A stretch of DNA of 64,000 nt from Melampsora larici-populina 98AG31 (GCF_000204055.1 NW_006768792.1:979676-1043675); one strand, 5' to 3'; positions 12,230-24,806 are shown, counted from the first letter of the stretch. Program-made: numbers and translations. The notes: generated by a model from the letters alone, not told the origin.

Positions 12230-13735
12230 TCATTTTATGGGTATGTAATGGTCATTACTCACCATGCTTCGGAGACCAATTAGTTGAACTGTTGGTTTAT
12301 TGATAGCAAACGTACCGGCTGGATTTTTGATTGCTGCGCAATGACCAAACATACTTTGGAGGTAAAGACATCTTCGCTCAGTTTGTTCATACATCAAATC
12401 AGCTTTGAGGTGAGGCGATAGGTGATAAGGGTTTTGAATTTGATCGGATGGCTGAAGAGGCAAGAAAGCCTGTACAACGAATATTGGTAAGCTATCACTA
12501 ACTAGACGAACTATATGTTCAATTGACCCAAAGCCACGCTTCCCATTGATGTGATACTCGATATAGCTGTTACCTAAGTGGCGTGAGCTTATACTATAAG
12601 ACTTGCCACTATGTCTCCACAAGGATGTTGACATCAAATCAATACTGGCACTGCTGACGCTCGAATTTGATTGTAGAAGCTCCTTGACCGCATGTAGTAC
12701 ATCACCAGGTGGAGAAAACTCCTTCCATCTGGTTGCACTATTTCGTGAGGTGATAGAAAGATTGGCTGTATGTAAAGAAGTATGGTGACTCAGGAGATTT
12801 TGAAACAGTCCTCGCTGGGTATGTGCGCGGATCAAAGTCTTACCCAAGATCCCTAGAAAGATGTTATCCATTCGGTGTGAAAAGAGCAGAATTAGTGTCA
12901 ACAGTGGATCAATTGGAAAGACCAATTAGAAAGACCAAAAACCATACCTGCACAAAAGTTCTTTGGTGTTTGGACAAGTGTACCAATCAGGCGTTCTCCT
13001 ACCCAAGCAGCAGTGTATGGTGGGGGTCCAAGGCGGCGACACTGATTGGGTAGGTGCTGGGCAAAATGCAGATTGGGTTTAGACTTGATGTTAGGCCATA
13101 CGGTTTGAAGATGTTGACGGTAGGTTTTAAGTAGCAATCCAAGAGATTGGATATCCTCCTCACTCATGACTCGGGACACAGAAATATTGATAATCTGTGT
13201 GGCAAGAAGTATCGCTGTGTGGATCTTCTGAGAATCGGAATTTGGCTCAGCATTTGCATGATACGGTATTAAAGAGAATACCATGTAAACTGTGTACAAA
13301 ACAAGCCATTGGACAGCTTTTACACTGCCATGCACAGTGGTCCCAAAGAGCGAAGGTACTACAGGAAGCCAGGAGGGGGTTATTGCTTGTTCAATTGATA
13401 TGTGAATAAGTTTGAGTTCATGCGGAGTGAGAGCTGGGCCATGAGCACCAAGAATGGTACTGGAAGAGCTATCAGAAGCATCTGATCTATTAGTTGTCGT
13501 AGGGTGTGAAAGAATAGTTGTAGTGCTGGTCTGAGATTTGGCAGCTCGTGGGTAAGACATCCGTCTATCAGAGCTAGGTTCAGATGATTCATCTTCAGGG
13601 CATTCTGTTAGAGCATCGGTGTCTGGCACAAGATGAGGGAGCGCCGATGGTTGGTCTTCAGGATAGATTCCTTCAAGTTTGGCCTTGTCAAGTTGTTTTC
13701 GGATGATCTGTCCGGCAGAGGGAATTTGAAGGTAT
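12230..13735 (-). pseudogene. C-terminal fragment of a CACTA/Tnp2-like (possibly Plavaka) transposase
   Basis: Two overlapping minus frames (13735-12898 and 12925-12230) read as one protein across an intron whose acceptor is unclear. The diagnostic stretch is SKPNLHFAQHLPNQ, then RRLGPPPYTAAW and GERLIGTLVQTPKN (near 12950-13090). This resembles the conserved tail of Tnp2/CMC transposases, where a Pro-Lys-x-His..His-Leu segment is followed by Gly-Pro and a Phe/Val-x-Glu-Arg-Leu motif. The upstream catalytic part is absent: KDZ copy 2 sequence begins abruptly at about 13738 on the same strand. The segment is therefore a truncated element or a recombination scar. It might be a host gene of the same fold, but the setting argues for a transposon. 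Confidence 0.5.
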
Positions 13736-13737
13736 AT

Positions 13738-15929
13738 TGTTGTTCAAAGAAAGTCGTGCTGTACTTAGGATTCGATTTGGCCAAATCAGTTAATGTTTCC
13801 GAGGCTTTTACAAGCCTCTTCTCTACATTCGTGGTCCAGGAGAGCATCCCTGACACTGGTTGGTGCGAAAGTGGGAGATCAATTGCTTGCCCTCATGAGA
13901 ACACAATACAAATTGCCTACTCATTCTGAACAGCGCCTTCTCATTGTGATGGAGGCCACGTTCATTCAGTGATACCAGTCGATTTTGTTTGGTTGCGTAT
14001 CAAAGCATTGCAACCAATACTCTGATGTCCAACCACACACGCTCACATCCTTCGCCGTCCAAGAGGCCCCAACCCTTGTTGAGCCGGGGGTTGTAGTCTA
14101 ATTGGCACAGCCAATCAAGCACATAAGCGTGGAAGACACTGGTGCCAAACTTTAGTCGTCCAGCAGCGCGCTCAGCAGCAAATTGTTTTCGCTATGTATG
14201 TTGGAGACTTGGTCAGCCCATATACTGTTTTTTTTAGAAACAATGTATCAAATCACATTCCTGACCCCCTTCGCAATGTTACAACCTATATCATAAAGTA
14301 TGCCAACTCTTCGTTCACCATCCGGATGATCAGAAGTGACTTCCAGGATCCAGTCAATGAGGGCCAGTGCGAAGTGACTCCTGTGTTATCAAAATGTAAA
14401 GTTCTGTCAATAGCGTGAACCAACATGAAAAAAAAGATTGATACGGGCTTTTCTCCACTTTGTACCAAGTTCACAAATCTAATGATGTGATCATGGCGAC
14501 ATGCCATGACCACCAATCCTGTCTCATCCATACCTGGGAATGATTTCTTTCCCCTAACATCGTCCGCTGTGGTGTGTTTATCGGTACAAGGATCCTACAT
14601 AGAAATAGATTGGGTTTACCCTGACCATTGGTATTGAGCCTTTATTAGAAATGATTGATGACTTACCACCAGTTCATCTAGTTGTGGATTGCGCGTGCCA
14701 CCGCCTGCCATTTCCACTGCCATTTTTTCCACTCGCTCTGGATCCATGAAAAGCTCCTGCGGTTCATGATTATGACCAGGGATTTTGTGGCTAGCAGCTA
14801 AGTGACGTTTATGTTGGAAGTTCCCGTCTATACATAATATGATGTGTGGTTTGTCCGGGTTTGGAGTTTTGTCCACTGGCGGACCAAAGCAACGTGGGCA
14901 GTTGCTGGCGAGCTGATCGAGTTGTGATAATTGCAGTAATTCAAGCTCTTTCTGTCGAATCAAACTGAGAACTTGTCAATGGGCTCGAACTGCATATGTC
15001 AGTGGCTTTCGCCATTGACGTGGCTGAAACATGCACAAGTAAGTGATAATATTGATCAGATTCAAAATGTCAAGTTGGTTGAACAATTCGAAACTTACCT
15101 GACCAGTCTTTGTACTCAGCATGAGTGGGTTTTTGGCGTCAAGGTATTCATCAAGAGCCTGTGAGAACCCGAGCATTCGAACACTACAATATTTCCATAT
15201 AATGTGTTGGAACAGCAGCAGCCGGATTGAAAAAGCTGCGCAAGGAAGAGATGGAGAGGCAGGAAAGTACCCCATCTGAATGAGCCTGACCACGTCCGGA
15301 AGGCATTTACAGAAGCTTATAGATAGTTTCCTGCGAGCTACGAATCTTGTTAGTGGGAGTTTTTGTCTTCCTGATAGAGTATATACATACTTACTGTGTA
15401 TGTCTACTAAGGTTACCACGCGTGAGGACACTGCACAATGACATGGTACTTTAAAATCATGATTCCAAATTACGACATCTCCCCAATTGCTAGTTTTTTT
15501 TTGAGCAATGATATATGCATCAACCATTTCCTGAACAGCGCTGGCCCATTTCGCTTTGTATGCAAGCCTTCAGGCTTGGTACAGGTTTGAGTTGAGTTCC
15601 AAAATAATTCGTCGCTCCTCTTCAGAAAGTTCATTAAATGGTATTCTTTCATCTTCATCAATATCTTCCCAATGATCATTGTTATGTGTATATCCGGTTT
15701 CATTCCTATCATCTATTCCATGTTCTTCAAAGTTGTCAACATTGTCTTCGTGAGGTGCTGCTGATCCATCTGTCCCGATGCCCAAAGCCTGAGTATCCGA
15801 AGTTTGTGTACGCACTTTGTTCATTTCCTTGGCATCTTTATCCTCTTGCTTCCAAAAGGTGGCCTGCAGGTCAGTGGCTGGCCGCTTCCGCTTGTTGAGA
15901 GGTTTGTAAGGTGTTGGTTTTGGAGCCAT
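13738..15929 (-). pseudogene. KDZ transposase copy 2, catalytic motifs intact, 3'-truncated, one stop
   Basis: Start ATG at 15929 (MAPKPTPYKPLNKRKR) opens a basic then acidic N-terminus. A TGA at 15570-15572 interrupts it; CGA would restore the sequence. The CxC1 cluster (FCKCLPDVVRLIQMGYFPAS, then ALDEYLDAKNPL) is at 15110-15330. NCPRCFGP and CIDGNFQHKRH follow (14820-14910), then MDETGLVVMACRHDHIIRF (14475-14531), VGILYDIGC, KFGTSVFHAYV and DGEGCERVW (14000-14160). These core residues are the intact reference for copies 1 and 3. The helical C-terminus stops at about 13738 after FFEQQ, where Tnp2-like sequence starts. Introns are short and standard (for example near 15390). It lies inside the 6.2-18.45 kb inverted-repeat region and converges with accessory gene A. 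Confidence 0.7.
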
Positions 15930-16109
15930 GATTGAAATATGGGGAAAATGTAATGCAAGAAGGTGAAAGATTAACTGTGCCAAATGAAAAAGTTTATTTC
16001 TGTTTAAATCTGTCAAGTCACAGATGAATTAGGTTTGCACCTACAGATCTGTATGCTTACAGGTGTCTTAATCTTTTCAAATATTAGCCTCCTTGGAATG
16101 GAAAATCAC

Positions 16110-16505
16110 AGCTGTGAATTGGTTTGTTTTACTGAATCAAATTGGAAATCACCTATTCATGAATTTGTCGTACTGCGCTTCTTTATTTTGTGAGACTCAC
16201 TCTGCACGTTACTAGCTACCGACTGCTGTGAATTGGTTTGTCTTACTGAATCATTTCATTTTAGTTGATTCACTTCACTTGATTCATTCTACTTCTGAAT
16301 TAAAGTTGAGAATATGATGTCAAATGTCAAACTCTGACCTGTGATTGAACAATCTCAATGTGTGTTTCCCAGGAATTACAAACATTTTGTCTCATTCATG
16401 AAATAATGAGGCAGACTTGTTTCTCAATGTGTGTTTCCCAGGAATTACAAACATTTTGTCTCGTTCATGAAATAACAATCACGAAATAATGAGGCAGACT
16501 TTTTC
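16110..16505. repeat. Short direct repeats in a gene-free spacer
   Basis: A ~75-bp unit beginning TCTCAATGTGTGTTTCCC occurs twice in direct tandem (about 16352-16424 and 16423-16500). The second copy carries a further small duplication of the CACGAAATAATGAGG end. A separate ~33-bp sequence, GCTGTGAATTGGTTTGT, occurs at about 16112 and 16224. The rest of 15930-16616 is AT-rich without an open frame. Confidence 0.6.
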
Positions 16506-16616
16506 ATTGCATCAATACAACTTGTTTCATTTCACTTATCAATACATAAAGCGAGCATTTGGACATGAGCATAACTCGGTAGGTTATATTTAGCAACATA
16601 TATGAGAATCTACGCA

Positions 16617-18052
16617 TCATTTGTGTTTCTTTGCACTGGGAGTGCTGCAGGTTCTAGAAATTTGAGTTCTTTTGACACCACTCTGCGCTGCGACTCCTGT
16701 AACTAGATAGACTTTACTACGGGTTCGACGGGGTGATACACTTGCAGTTTTCTTGATAGTGGATCTGGTGGTTCTGGCCTGTGGTATTGGAACTTGCAAT
16801 GTATCGCAAACCGGGTGGGGTGGAATTGGAACTTTGTTGAATGATGAGCTGGGTAGCGTGCTGGGGACAGAGGCCTCCTGATCAATGTTTCTTGCATGGT
16901 CATGAGAGGAAGGTTCATGATGTTTGGCAGCACTATTAACATCGATTTCAGGTGTCGCATCAAGAACCTGGCAATTGGTCTGAACGCTTGGTTGTAGAGA
17001 AAGTTGGAGGAGATCTTCAAGAAGAAAAGAGTCTATTGAATCAAAGGAGGGCTGATCATTCATAAGTGGCTGGTCGTTCATAACTGTGATGTTGAAAGCA
17101 TCAATATCAATACTGCTGGGCCAAGTAGGAGATTTTTCTGGTTCCTGGCGATACATAATACTGGTAATGTTATCTTTAACATGCAAGGGAGATTGAAATT
17201 GAATGAGTTTGTTGAATTGTTCTAAGTCGTCTAAAAGTTGTATAGCAGCGTCCTGTTTTTATTCAAAGTTTGGTTTTGGTTAGTGGATAAAAATCAAATG
17301 CTGACTAGGCTGATGAAGCAGACTTACTTGATGGGGGTCAGGAAGATTGGTGGGAATCTTATCTTCAGGTACATTACATACCGCATCAAGTAGTTTGTGG
17401 ATTGATTGTATAATCTCATCTTCTTGAGAGGCCGTCATTGATAGGATACGGTTACTGATTGATAGCAGTTGTGATTGAAGGCTAGTGTCTAGAAGTACAT
17501 TAGTCGGTTTGTGACTCGGATCTAGATCAAGTGTTTGCTCTGCCTTTGGAAACTGAAGACGAGTTGTCAGCTCACCCAAAATGTACAGTATTAAAAAAGT
17601 ACTGGACTCACAGAGGTTGGTGCAATTCTGGATGTGATGTCTGGAATTTCCATTTCCATTGGCCCATGATTGTGATATGTGTTCTGGTGATGGAGAGTCC
17701 AGGTGTGTCGTTCTTTGTGGAAAGTAGCTTTCATCTTGAAGGGGCATCCGATCTTGATTGATCTGGTCTTCTTCAGTGGATCACACTCGTTCAAATCAGT
17801 TTGGCCCTTTCACTTGGCAGGTTTTCCTCCACAATGGCAGTCGTATTTGCAGTAGAGGTACGGATCTCGTCCAGAGTGACCGACAATGATAGCGTACCCT
17901 TGATGTGGGGCAAACTCTTTGACAAGGTTGTCAAGTTGTTTGTGATGTTCAAAAGGCTCAGTGACCATTGGATTAGGATCGGGCAGAGTCGATATGGGTG
18001 TTGGTGGTAGCATTAGAGAAGAAGGTGTGTTGCTGGTAGTTGGTGCTTGCAT
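16617..18052 (-). pseudogene. FAR1-type zinc-finger DNA-binding protein, one nonsense codon
   Basis: Exons 18052-17612, 17552-17328 and 17252-16617 join in phase at GTGAGT/CAG and GTAAGT/CAG for 434 codons. The first exon holds the FAR1 module: FAPHQGYAIIVGHSG, then YCKYDCHCGGKP, and after the stop GCPFKMKA and TYHNHGP, giving the Cys-Cys/His-x-His zinc site typical of MULE-derived FAR1 proteins. A TGA at 17810-17812 between GGKPAK and KGQTDLNEC breaks it; CGA would give Lys-Arg-Lys. The rest is Ser/Pro-rich with a basic tail (VSPRRTRSKV, SAKKHK) and no DDE transposase domain. The start lies beside the right inverted repeat, mirroring accessory gene A. It is probably a DNA-binding subunit or a domesticated MULE piece. 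Confidence 0.65.
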
Positions 18053-18233
18053 GGAAACGACTGGTTTGGGTGGATTGTGAAAGGGTGATGTGTGTTAATA
18101 GGGGGCTGGACAAGGAAACGGTCGTGAGAAGAAGGAAACAGTGTGAGGGGGTACAGTGGCCGGGGCCGGGTAAAAGTGGTGCGCTGGTGGGGTTGTGGTT
18201 GGGTTTTGGTGGGCTTCTCACCTGTGGTGGACT

Positions 18234-18451
18234 TACTGGTGAACGGGTAAGCCTGGTAGAGTTGTGGTGAGCCTGGTGGGAGGTGGTGAGGTTGAGCTAC
18301 TTGGACTATTGACGGACTTTGAGGAAAAAAATCCCAAAAAGTTCTAACTTGAGATCTAAAACTAGATCTAAGGGCAGAAACGGAACGTATCCAGTGATAG
18401 GACTTTCTCCACCACTGGATACTATTGGCCAAAAGTAAAAGGCCAGAGTAG
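18234..18451 (-). repeat. Right inverted repeat of the 6.2-18.45 kb region
   Basis: This is the inverted counterpart of 6208-6425, ending with CCAGAGTAG at 18451. It differs from the left copy by only scattered substitutions and keeps the TATCCAGTG/CACTGGATA hairpin. It lies directly upstream of the FAR1 gene. Confidence 0.7.
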
Positions 18452-20960
18452 TTTTCTCATATGCACTGTTTTTGAATTGCGTACTCAAGCACAGACTCAA
18501 ATTGCATTTCTTGCACTCTTATCAATTTTGCACAATAACTGCTCACAACTGATCATGGCTGTCATGATGTTGATGCACAAACACCAAGCTACTCCCAGTT
18601 ATATACTCCTTTGTTTAATTTTTATGACAATCAATCTAACAATGACAACCAGTGTCATACTGTATTGATATAAAAACAATTTCTCAAAAATACTCCTTCT
18701 AGAGTGAGTTATGGGTTGAAGTGACACCAGATGCCAATATAAGTTGTGAGCATTGCCACCAATTCCCGGCGGGCTTCCATCCACGGACACCAATGATCAC
18801 GTGAATGCCGGAAGCTGGTTACAAAGGTTTCAGATTTAGAAAAATTGCAGAATGTAAGCAAGATAGGCCGTGTCACGTGTGAGTTACATTGACAGTACAA
18901 TTCATTTATCCACTATATGATCTGTAACAGTTCCGAAATCTGTGGGTGTTGGTATAACCGGGTTCTTGATAATCACAAGGTATTGGGCGGATGGGCCACC
19001 CCGCAGTCAAGCTGGAAACGGTACTGGAACATGCAAATCTCTGGGTTAATTCTACATGTCATTTACTGTCATTTCAAAAGAACTTATGCATCAAGTACAG
19101 TCTGATTACACAGAGGATTTCAATAAGCCAGATGCCATGCCATGCATTTCTTTCATACCTTAATGAACTGTGTATATTATGAGAGATGATATGCAATTTC
19201 CATAATTGAATCATATCTATTGGATAAAGGAAGGTTATCAATGAAATCTCAACTTGATGCATTTTCAATGTGAAGAAAGAGAAATGAGGTTCAACTTAAA
19301 ACAGAAGCAGGATGCTGCAGAGCAATTGTAATCAAATTTGGAATGGACAATGTGGCGGTTAGGAAACAAATTCATGTTGTGGGCGCGTCCTTCTTGAAAC
19401 GGGTGCGTGCGGGTGCAAAGAATCTCCATTGGACTGGCGCGGGAGCCACTGGGGCGTGTCAGGTTCTCCCTTTGCCCCCCAAAAAGCAGAAAAAAAGTAA
19501 AAATTCTTCTACGTTGGCAGAGGCCAGTATCACAGTGCCAGCAGATACATAGTTGCCATTGAAAGAATTCTAGTTATTGATTGCAAGGTAGATTGCAAGA
19601 GATAACACGGTCAAAGGAAGTTGACTGCAACTCTATATGCATGAGAATCTTACAGAGAGTTGCTTACATCTTTTGGACAAGACTCTGTCTGTCAAGTGAC
19701 AACAGTTCCAAGTGAGGTAGACTGTTGGACCAATATTTCAATACCAAGATGAAGGACACTCCTCAGAGTCCTCCCCAGGCATTTCTGATGGAGATGGGTG
19801 GCTGAATTGACAAAAACCCATGGAAAAACTATGGGGCGTGCCCCTACACATTATAAAGCTTTGGGGTGCTCCAAGGCGCGACTTTTTGTGCTTTTTGTGC
19901 CGCGCCCACAACATGAAAACCAATGTATACAACACTTTACAACATGTTAGCAAACCAATCTAAGAGGATCCAATATCTGTATCAAAACTCCAAAGTTCAT
20001 CCACAATCCCCCACTCACTTCCTCTTCATTCCTCTCTTTGATTATGACATCTCATCATCACACTACCAATACTGGATTCTCATGTATCAAAATCACCTAT
20101 GATACCACTTGTATATCCTTATCATTTTCACATCTCCCCCTTTTGTTAATCCAATGTAGAAACTTATTGAACACTTCTGCACTCATACATATTACAATTT
20201 CACCTATTTATACATATGGAGACTTACGGATGCGTGTGTGATCTGTATAATGTGGCAAATCAAGTTCACAGTAGAATGCCCACAACTTGATGCCCACAAC
20301 ATTGATAGCCTCAAGTGCAAGAGTTGCCAATAGGTGGATATTAGACACTTTTCCAGCATTGAGAACAAATCAAACTTATAAGAATGCGATAAGATCTATG
20401 GATCAAATGGGTCAGGTAATGTAAACACAGCAAAACTGTGTAAAGGTTTTTTTGAAGAACTCAACCATTCAATACAAAGCATGATACATTTTGTATTCAT
20501 TTGTAGACTTCAAAAGTGGTCTAGAAGAAGAAGGTTTTGGATGCCCTAACCTTTTCTTTCAAATCTTATTGAAAAACAAAAACATGGTCATAATGCATAC
20601 TGATTCAATGGTGTTGGGCTTCATCTTAATGACCCACTTTACTTGCTGGGTGTAAATTGTTCAAAATGAAGTAAATCAACAGTCAGCGTCTAAATAAGAT
20701 AAGAAACATTATTGATTGTTCATTGTCATTAAGTTGGATGATTTTTTTTGAAGTGTAATTGCAGCCTAAATGAACTGTACATAAAGTCCCTTTGAAACAA
20801 TGAGGATTTGTATTTGATGAATGATTGTTAGGATGAGAAAGGAATGATCCTGGTCTAGAAATCTTCTTCTAATGGAGGTGTGATTAATAACATATGACTG
20901 AGAAAACATTAATGCAAAAGCATGAATTTATCTTTAAATGATGTTCTTAATTGAATTCAA
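18452..20960. other. Gene-poor AT-rich spacer, one possible small TIR element
   Basis: I find no convincing gene. The only structure is an inverted pair, TTCATGTTGTGGGCGCG at about 19370 and its complement at about 19902-19918. These could be the ends of a ~550-bp element with unusually GC-rich tips. No target duplication is visible. Short frames here lack splice support or motifs. Confidence 0.35.
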
Positions 20961-20963
20961 CTT

Positions 20964-22143
20964 TCAGCTTGAAGATCTAAGTTGAATCACCAGTGTGATA
21001 CAATGAGAGTATTCATTTGATAAGTCACAATCTATGATCTTCTCCTTGTTATCAAGCCTCTTTGGGTCGTTTGTTGCCTTTGTCCCTGACTTGCTTTCCG
21101 ATTTCTTGCTTTCTTCTGCTTGTTCATGCGCTTCAGGGATAAGTTTGTCAAGATAGGTGTTCAAGGGTCAACTTGGCTTCCCTAGGCCTCTTCAAAGTCC
21201 ATGAACAGTTTCTTGACCCCTTTCTCCCATTCGACTTTGCTTCAAATCCGAATTGTAAAGCCAAAAACGTCAAGTCAGGCACCATGGTAGCATCTTTGAT
21301 CTCAGCAGAGGCACTGGTTGTTTCCTCCTGGGTAGTCAAGATCAATTTTTGGGTGAGCTCTTCCAGAGGAGCTGCATTGTTTGCTGGAGATCGCGTCAAG
21401 CGTTTTAGGAGTTGCTCCGGTTTCGAGTAGTCCCGCTTGAGCAGATTCATCCGTTTGATTTGAATTTGGGGTTGAACCTCACCGTTTTGAAGATTTCCTG
21501 ACCAATTCAATTTGTTATCCTCCTTAGATAACAGGACTTTGCCTTTTTTGCCAGTAAAGTCTGCTCAGCTTTTAACTCGTTTTCACGACGCCGAACCTTG
21601 TTACACTGCAGACGCTTACGATCTCTCATTTCCCCTTGTTAATGGCGGCCAAGCTTGAGAAGGGGATCTTTCATGGGTGCAAGGGGACTGTGACCACCAC
21701 TACTGCCACTCGATGAAAATGTGTCTGCTTTGGAACTTGTAGCAATAGCACTTTCAGTGATTTTTTTTGATGGGTGGTGATTTGAAATTGTTGTCCTTGG
21801 CTGACAATGAATCTGCCAGACTTTGAAATTGAGGCATGGTGAGAGAAACGTCTGGAGCAAACTTTATGAGTTGTGAGAACATCAGTAATCAGTTCTGAGG
21901 CAGTTCAGGTATTTGGGCTTTAGAAATATACTCACGCAAGTTCGTTCTTTAAGCGTTTCACTTTGGGAGTAATCCGATTTGATCAAATTTGAATTCAAAT
22001 TTTGATAAAAGCAAAGCATTAAATTGACCACTTCTGATCTTTCCATGTTCTAAAACAATTGATAATCGAACTTGACCCTGTAACAAACAATTCATCAACA
22101 ATTGTAAAATACTTTCCACATTCAATTCGGGCCAGGATTCCAT
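20964..22143 (-). pseudogene. Unknown Lys-rich gene fragments left of the 4.6-kb CACTA element
   Basis: Several minus frames look protein-like but need splicing or frameshifts to connect. They are 22143-21958 (Leu-rich, ELNVESILQLLMNCLL), a stretch near 21540-21640 (RDRKRLQCNKVRRRENELKA), 21510-21148 (MNWSGNLQNGEVQPQ to LTLEHL) and 21164-20964 (DKLIPEAHEQAEESKKSESK). The rightmost frame is cut at 22143 by the element inserted at 22146, whose target TTT overlaps the codon. No domain is recognised. Part of the gene may continue right of the element at 26787. Confidence 0.3.
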
Positions 22144-22889
22144 TTCACTACACCAAATGTAATCTTTACCGGGCGGTAAAGAAAACTACTGACATAGAAA
22201 AGTCCTGAGGCAACGTGAAGAGAGCTAAAAATCTGAAAAAATATGCACCTTGTTCCTAGATGTTGGGGCGTCATGATGAGTATTTTTTTGTATTTTACAC
22301 GCAGATATTGGTTTATGTACTAACAATAAACGCTGAAAATCATCAAAAACTCACATGTAACAATACCTGGAATTTGGGTCAAGAGTATGAAGACAATATT
22401 TTGTGGTCTAAAAACTTCAATAACTTTTGCAATTCTGCTCCAAAAAACTCAATTTTTGATTCATTCAAAAGCTGAACTATTCTCCTTCACACTTCATAAT
22501 GGTAGTACGGAATGCGAGGTGTGTCAAAGTGACAAATCAAATTTCAAAAAGCGAAATTTCAGAATCCCCGGGTCAGAAATTGACAAAACTGGATTAAACA
22601 TCAGATTCAACCCAAATACTGGTCTGAAACCGCCTGTATTGGGGATGAAACCATACTTTCTGCCAGTTCTTACCGGTTCCCAAACCACAACCCTTAATTT
22701 GACCGCTGAGTTGGCACTTTGACACAAATGATACACAAAAATTTCAAAAATCAAATTTCAACACTACAAAATTCACATACACGCAAAACAACTAAACACA
22801 AAAGTGATTCTGTACCATAACACCTTTGCACATCCACACAAGACAAGTTTACTGATAGCATATTATCATGGAATGGACCCGCTAGCCTG

Positions 22890-23775
22890 CTGGGTGATGT
22901 ATTACGTCAGTTGATTGACTGCAGCTGCAGACTGGCGGAGTGGGTGGTCACAGGCCCTGGCCACTGCACCCTTATGGTCAAACTTTAAAAGGTAGACTAC
23001 CTAGCCTTAGGTGGTCCATCTTTCCAGTCGATCAACTGAAGAAATCTTCAGCTTTAGATCTGGCCACCGCCAGTTTATGGTCAAACTTTAATAGACAGAC
23101 CACCTAGCCTTAGGTGGTCCGCCTCTCCAGTCGATCGACTGGAGCCACAGATTGCCCCAGCCAATCAACTGGCCTCACCTGGAGCTCCAGTCAATCGACT
23201 GGAGCCACAGATTGCCCCAGCCAATCAAACGCTATCACCTCCAGCTCCAGTCGATCGACTGGAGCAGTCCCTCTATCGAGCCAATCAAAACGACGGAAGA
23301 AATGTGACGGATTAAATGAGANNNNNNNNNNNNNNNNNNNNNNNNNNNNNNNNNNNNNNNNNNNNNNNNNNNNNNNNNNNNNNNNNNNNNNNNNNNNNNN
23401 NNNNNNNNNNNNNNNNNNNNNNNNNNNNNNNNNNNNNNNNNNNNNNNNCAGGAGCTCCAGTCGATCGACTGGAGCAGTCCGTGGCTCCAGCCAATCAACT
23501 GGGGACACTGGGAGCCCCAGTCAATCGGCTGAAGCAGTCAGTGGGTCCAGAAAATGGACTGGAGAGAGGGACCACCGAAGGCTAGGTGGTCTCTCTATCA
23601 AAGTTTGACCATAAGCTTGCAGTGGCCAGGGTAGGAGCTACAGTTTTTTTCAGTCGATCGACTGGAGAGATGGACCACCTAAGGCTAGGTAGTCTACCTT
23701 TTAAAGTTTGACCATAAGCGTGCAGTGGTCAGGGCAGGAGCTTAATATTTCTCCAGTCAATTGACTGCAGATTTG
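22890..23775. repeat. Palindromic repeat cluster built on CCAGTCGATCGACTGG, with assembly gap
   Basis: Exact or slightly changed copies of the 16-bp palindrome CCAGTCGATCGACTGG recur at about 23020, 23130, 23190, 23246, 23457, 23517, 23651 and 23757, alternating with CCAGCCAATCAACTGG. The whole cluster is also an inverted repeat: GACCACCTAGCCTTAGGTGG and TATGGTCAAACTTTAA on the left match ACCTAAGGCTAGGT and AAAGTTTGACCATAA on the right. The axis lies in a run of about 127 N (23322-23448), so the loop was probably not assembled. Open frames through it (Ser/Thr-rich) are repeat translations. Confidence 0.85.
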
Positions 23776-23970
23776 AATTCAGGACCTTTTTTTTAATTTC
23801 TCCATTAGACAATTTCAAAGCGGGTAAATCTGATTAATTTTCTTCTTTGCAAAGGTCCCCTTGACATTTACCATGCATATTCTTCAAACAGATTATGATA
23901 TTGGACTCATAATGTTTTTTGCCCTTTGTATGTATTTGTGTAATTAAATTTGGTTATCCTTTATGGGTGA

Positions 23971-24806
23971 TTGATACACTGTTGGCCTGCCAACACAACT
24001 ATTGGCTACTGCTTGGCTTCATACCCACCAAGAGCAAGTGCGCAATGCTGTGTCCACAACATGTCACATGACTTACTCAAACCACCATCTGGCCATCCTT
24101 GCTTGTATTCAAATACATGTTATACAATCTGCAAACCACAAGCTGGCCCTGGATTAGTTTCCTATAATTTCAGAGTCAAAAGTGGAGCAGACTCATTGAA
24201 GCAACAAGTTCCAACATCCCGTCCGTCAAGTGCATCCATCAAGGTATGCTTTCATTAATCTTTCCCAACCTTACTAGCTTCAGATTTTCACTTCATGTTG
24301 TGGGGGTGGAGTGGTAGCAGCCAGTGACTTGAGGATATGTGAACTCTTTAGGGGTAAGAATAGGTGACTGAGGGGAACCCCGACAACTGGTCTAGCCTCT
24401 TGATTCACATATCACCAAGTCGTGGGTGTTCCACTCCATCCTCATTCTATGTGGGTGATAATTCTGAAGCATTCCATGCGAGCTGACCTTTGTTTTATTC
24501 TTCCTGCAGCCAGGTTTCTGGGTTGAGATGTTATATCTCTCCAAGCAAGGTAACCCTGATCAATACTAACTTTTTACTTCTATTGAACCAATGGCTAGGC
24601 AGCAATCTGATGTCAAGGAGAACAAGGAAGCTGTAAAGCGGGCTGCACATAAAGCAGCTAGAGATGCTAAGTGTAAACAGGAGAAGAAAAAGAAGTTACA
24701 TGACACAAATTGTGAAGCTGTGAGAATTCACACAAGAGAAACTGTCAGCTCTAGACTAAACATTAGAGGTGAAATATGCGTACAAAATGTATTTCTTAAA
24801 GTTTGA
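23971..24806 (+). other. Possible captured exons inside the CACTA element, unrecognised
   Basis: A frame from 23971 (Cys-rich, SHDLLKPPSGHPCLYSN) ends at a GTATGC donor near 24245. A second stretch near 24510-24560 reads QPGFWVEMLYLSKQ. A third begins at 24591 (MARQQSDVKENKEAVKRAA) and is strongly Lys/Arg-rich. These may be exons of one small gene carried by the element. No domain is recognised and the joins are not proven. Confidence 0.25.

Noticed and set aside
19343..19552. Basic 69-residue plus-strand frame
   Set aside because: It overlaps a GC-rich tip of a possible TIR element, has no splice sites or motif, and no homologue in the window.
23114..23608. Ser/Thr-rich open frame through the palindromic cluster
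   Set aside because: It is a translation of the repeated CAGTCGATCGACTGG unit, crosses the N gap, and is open on both strands.
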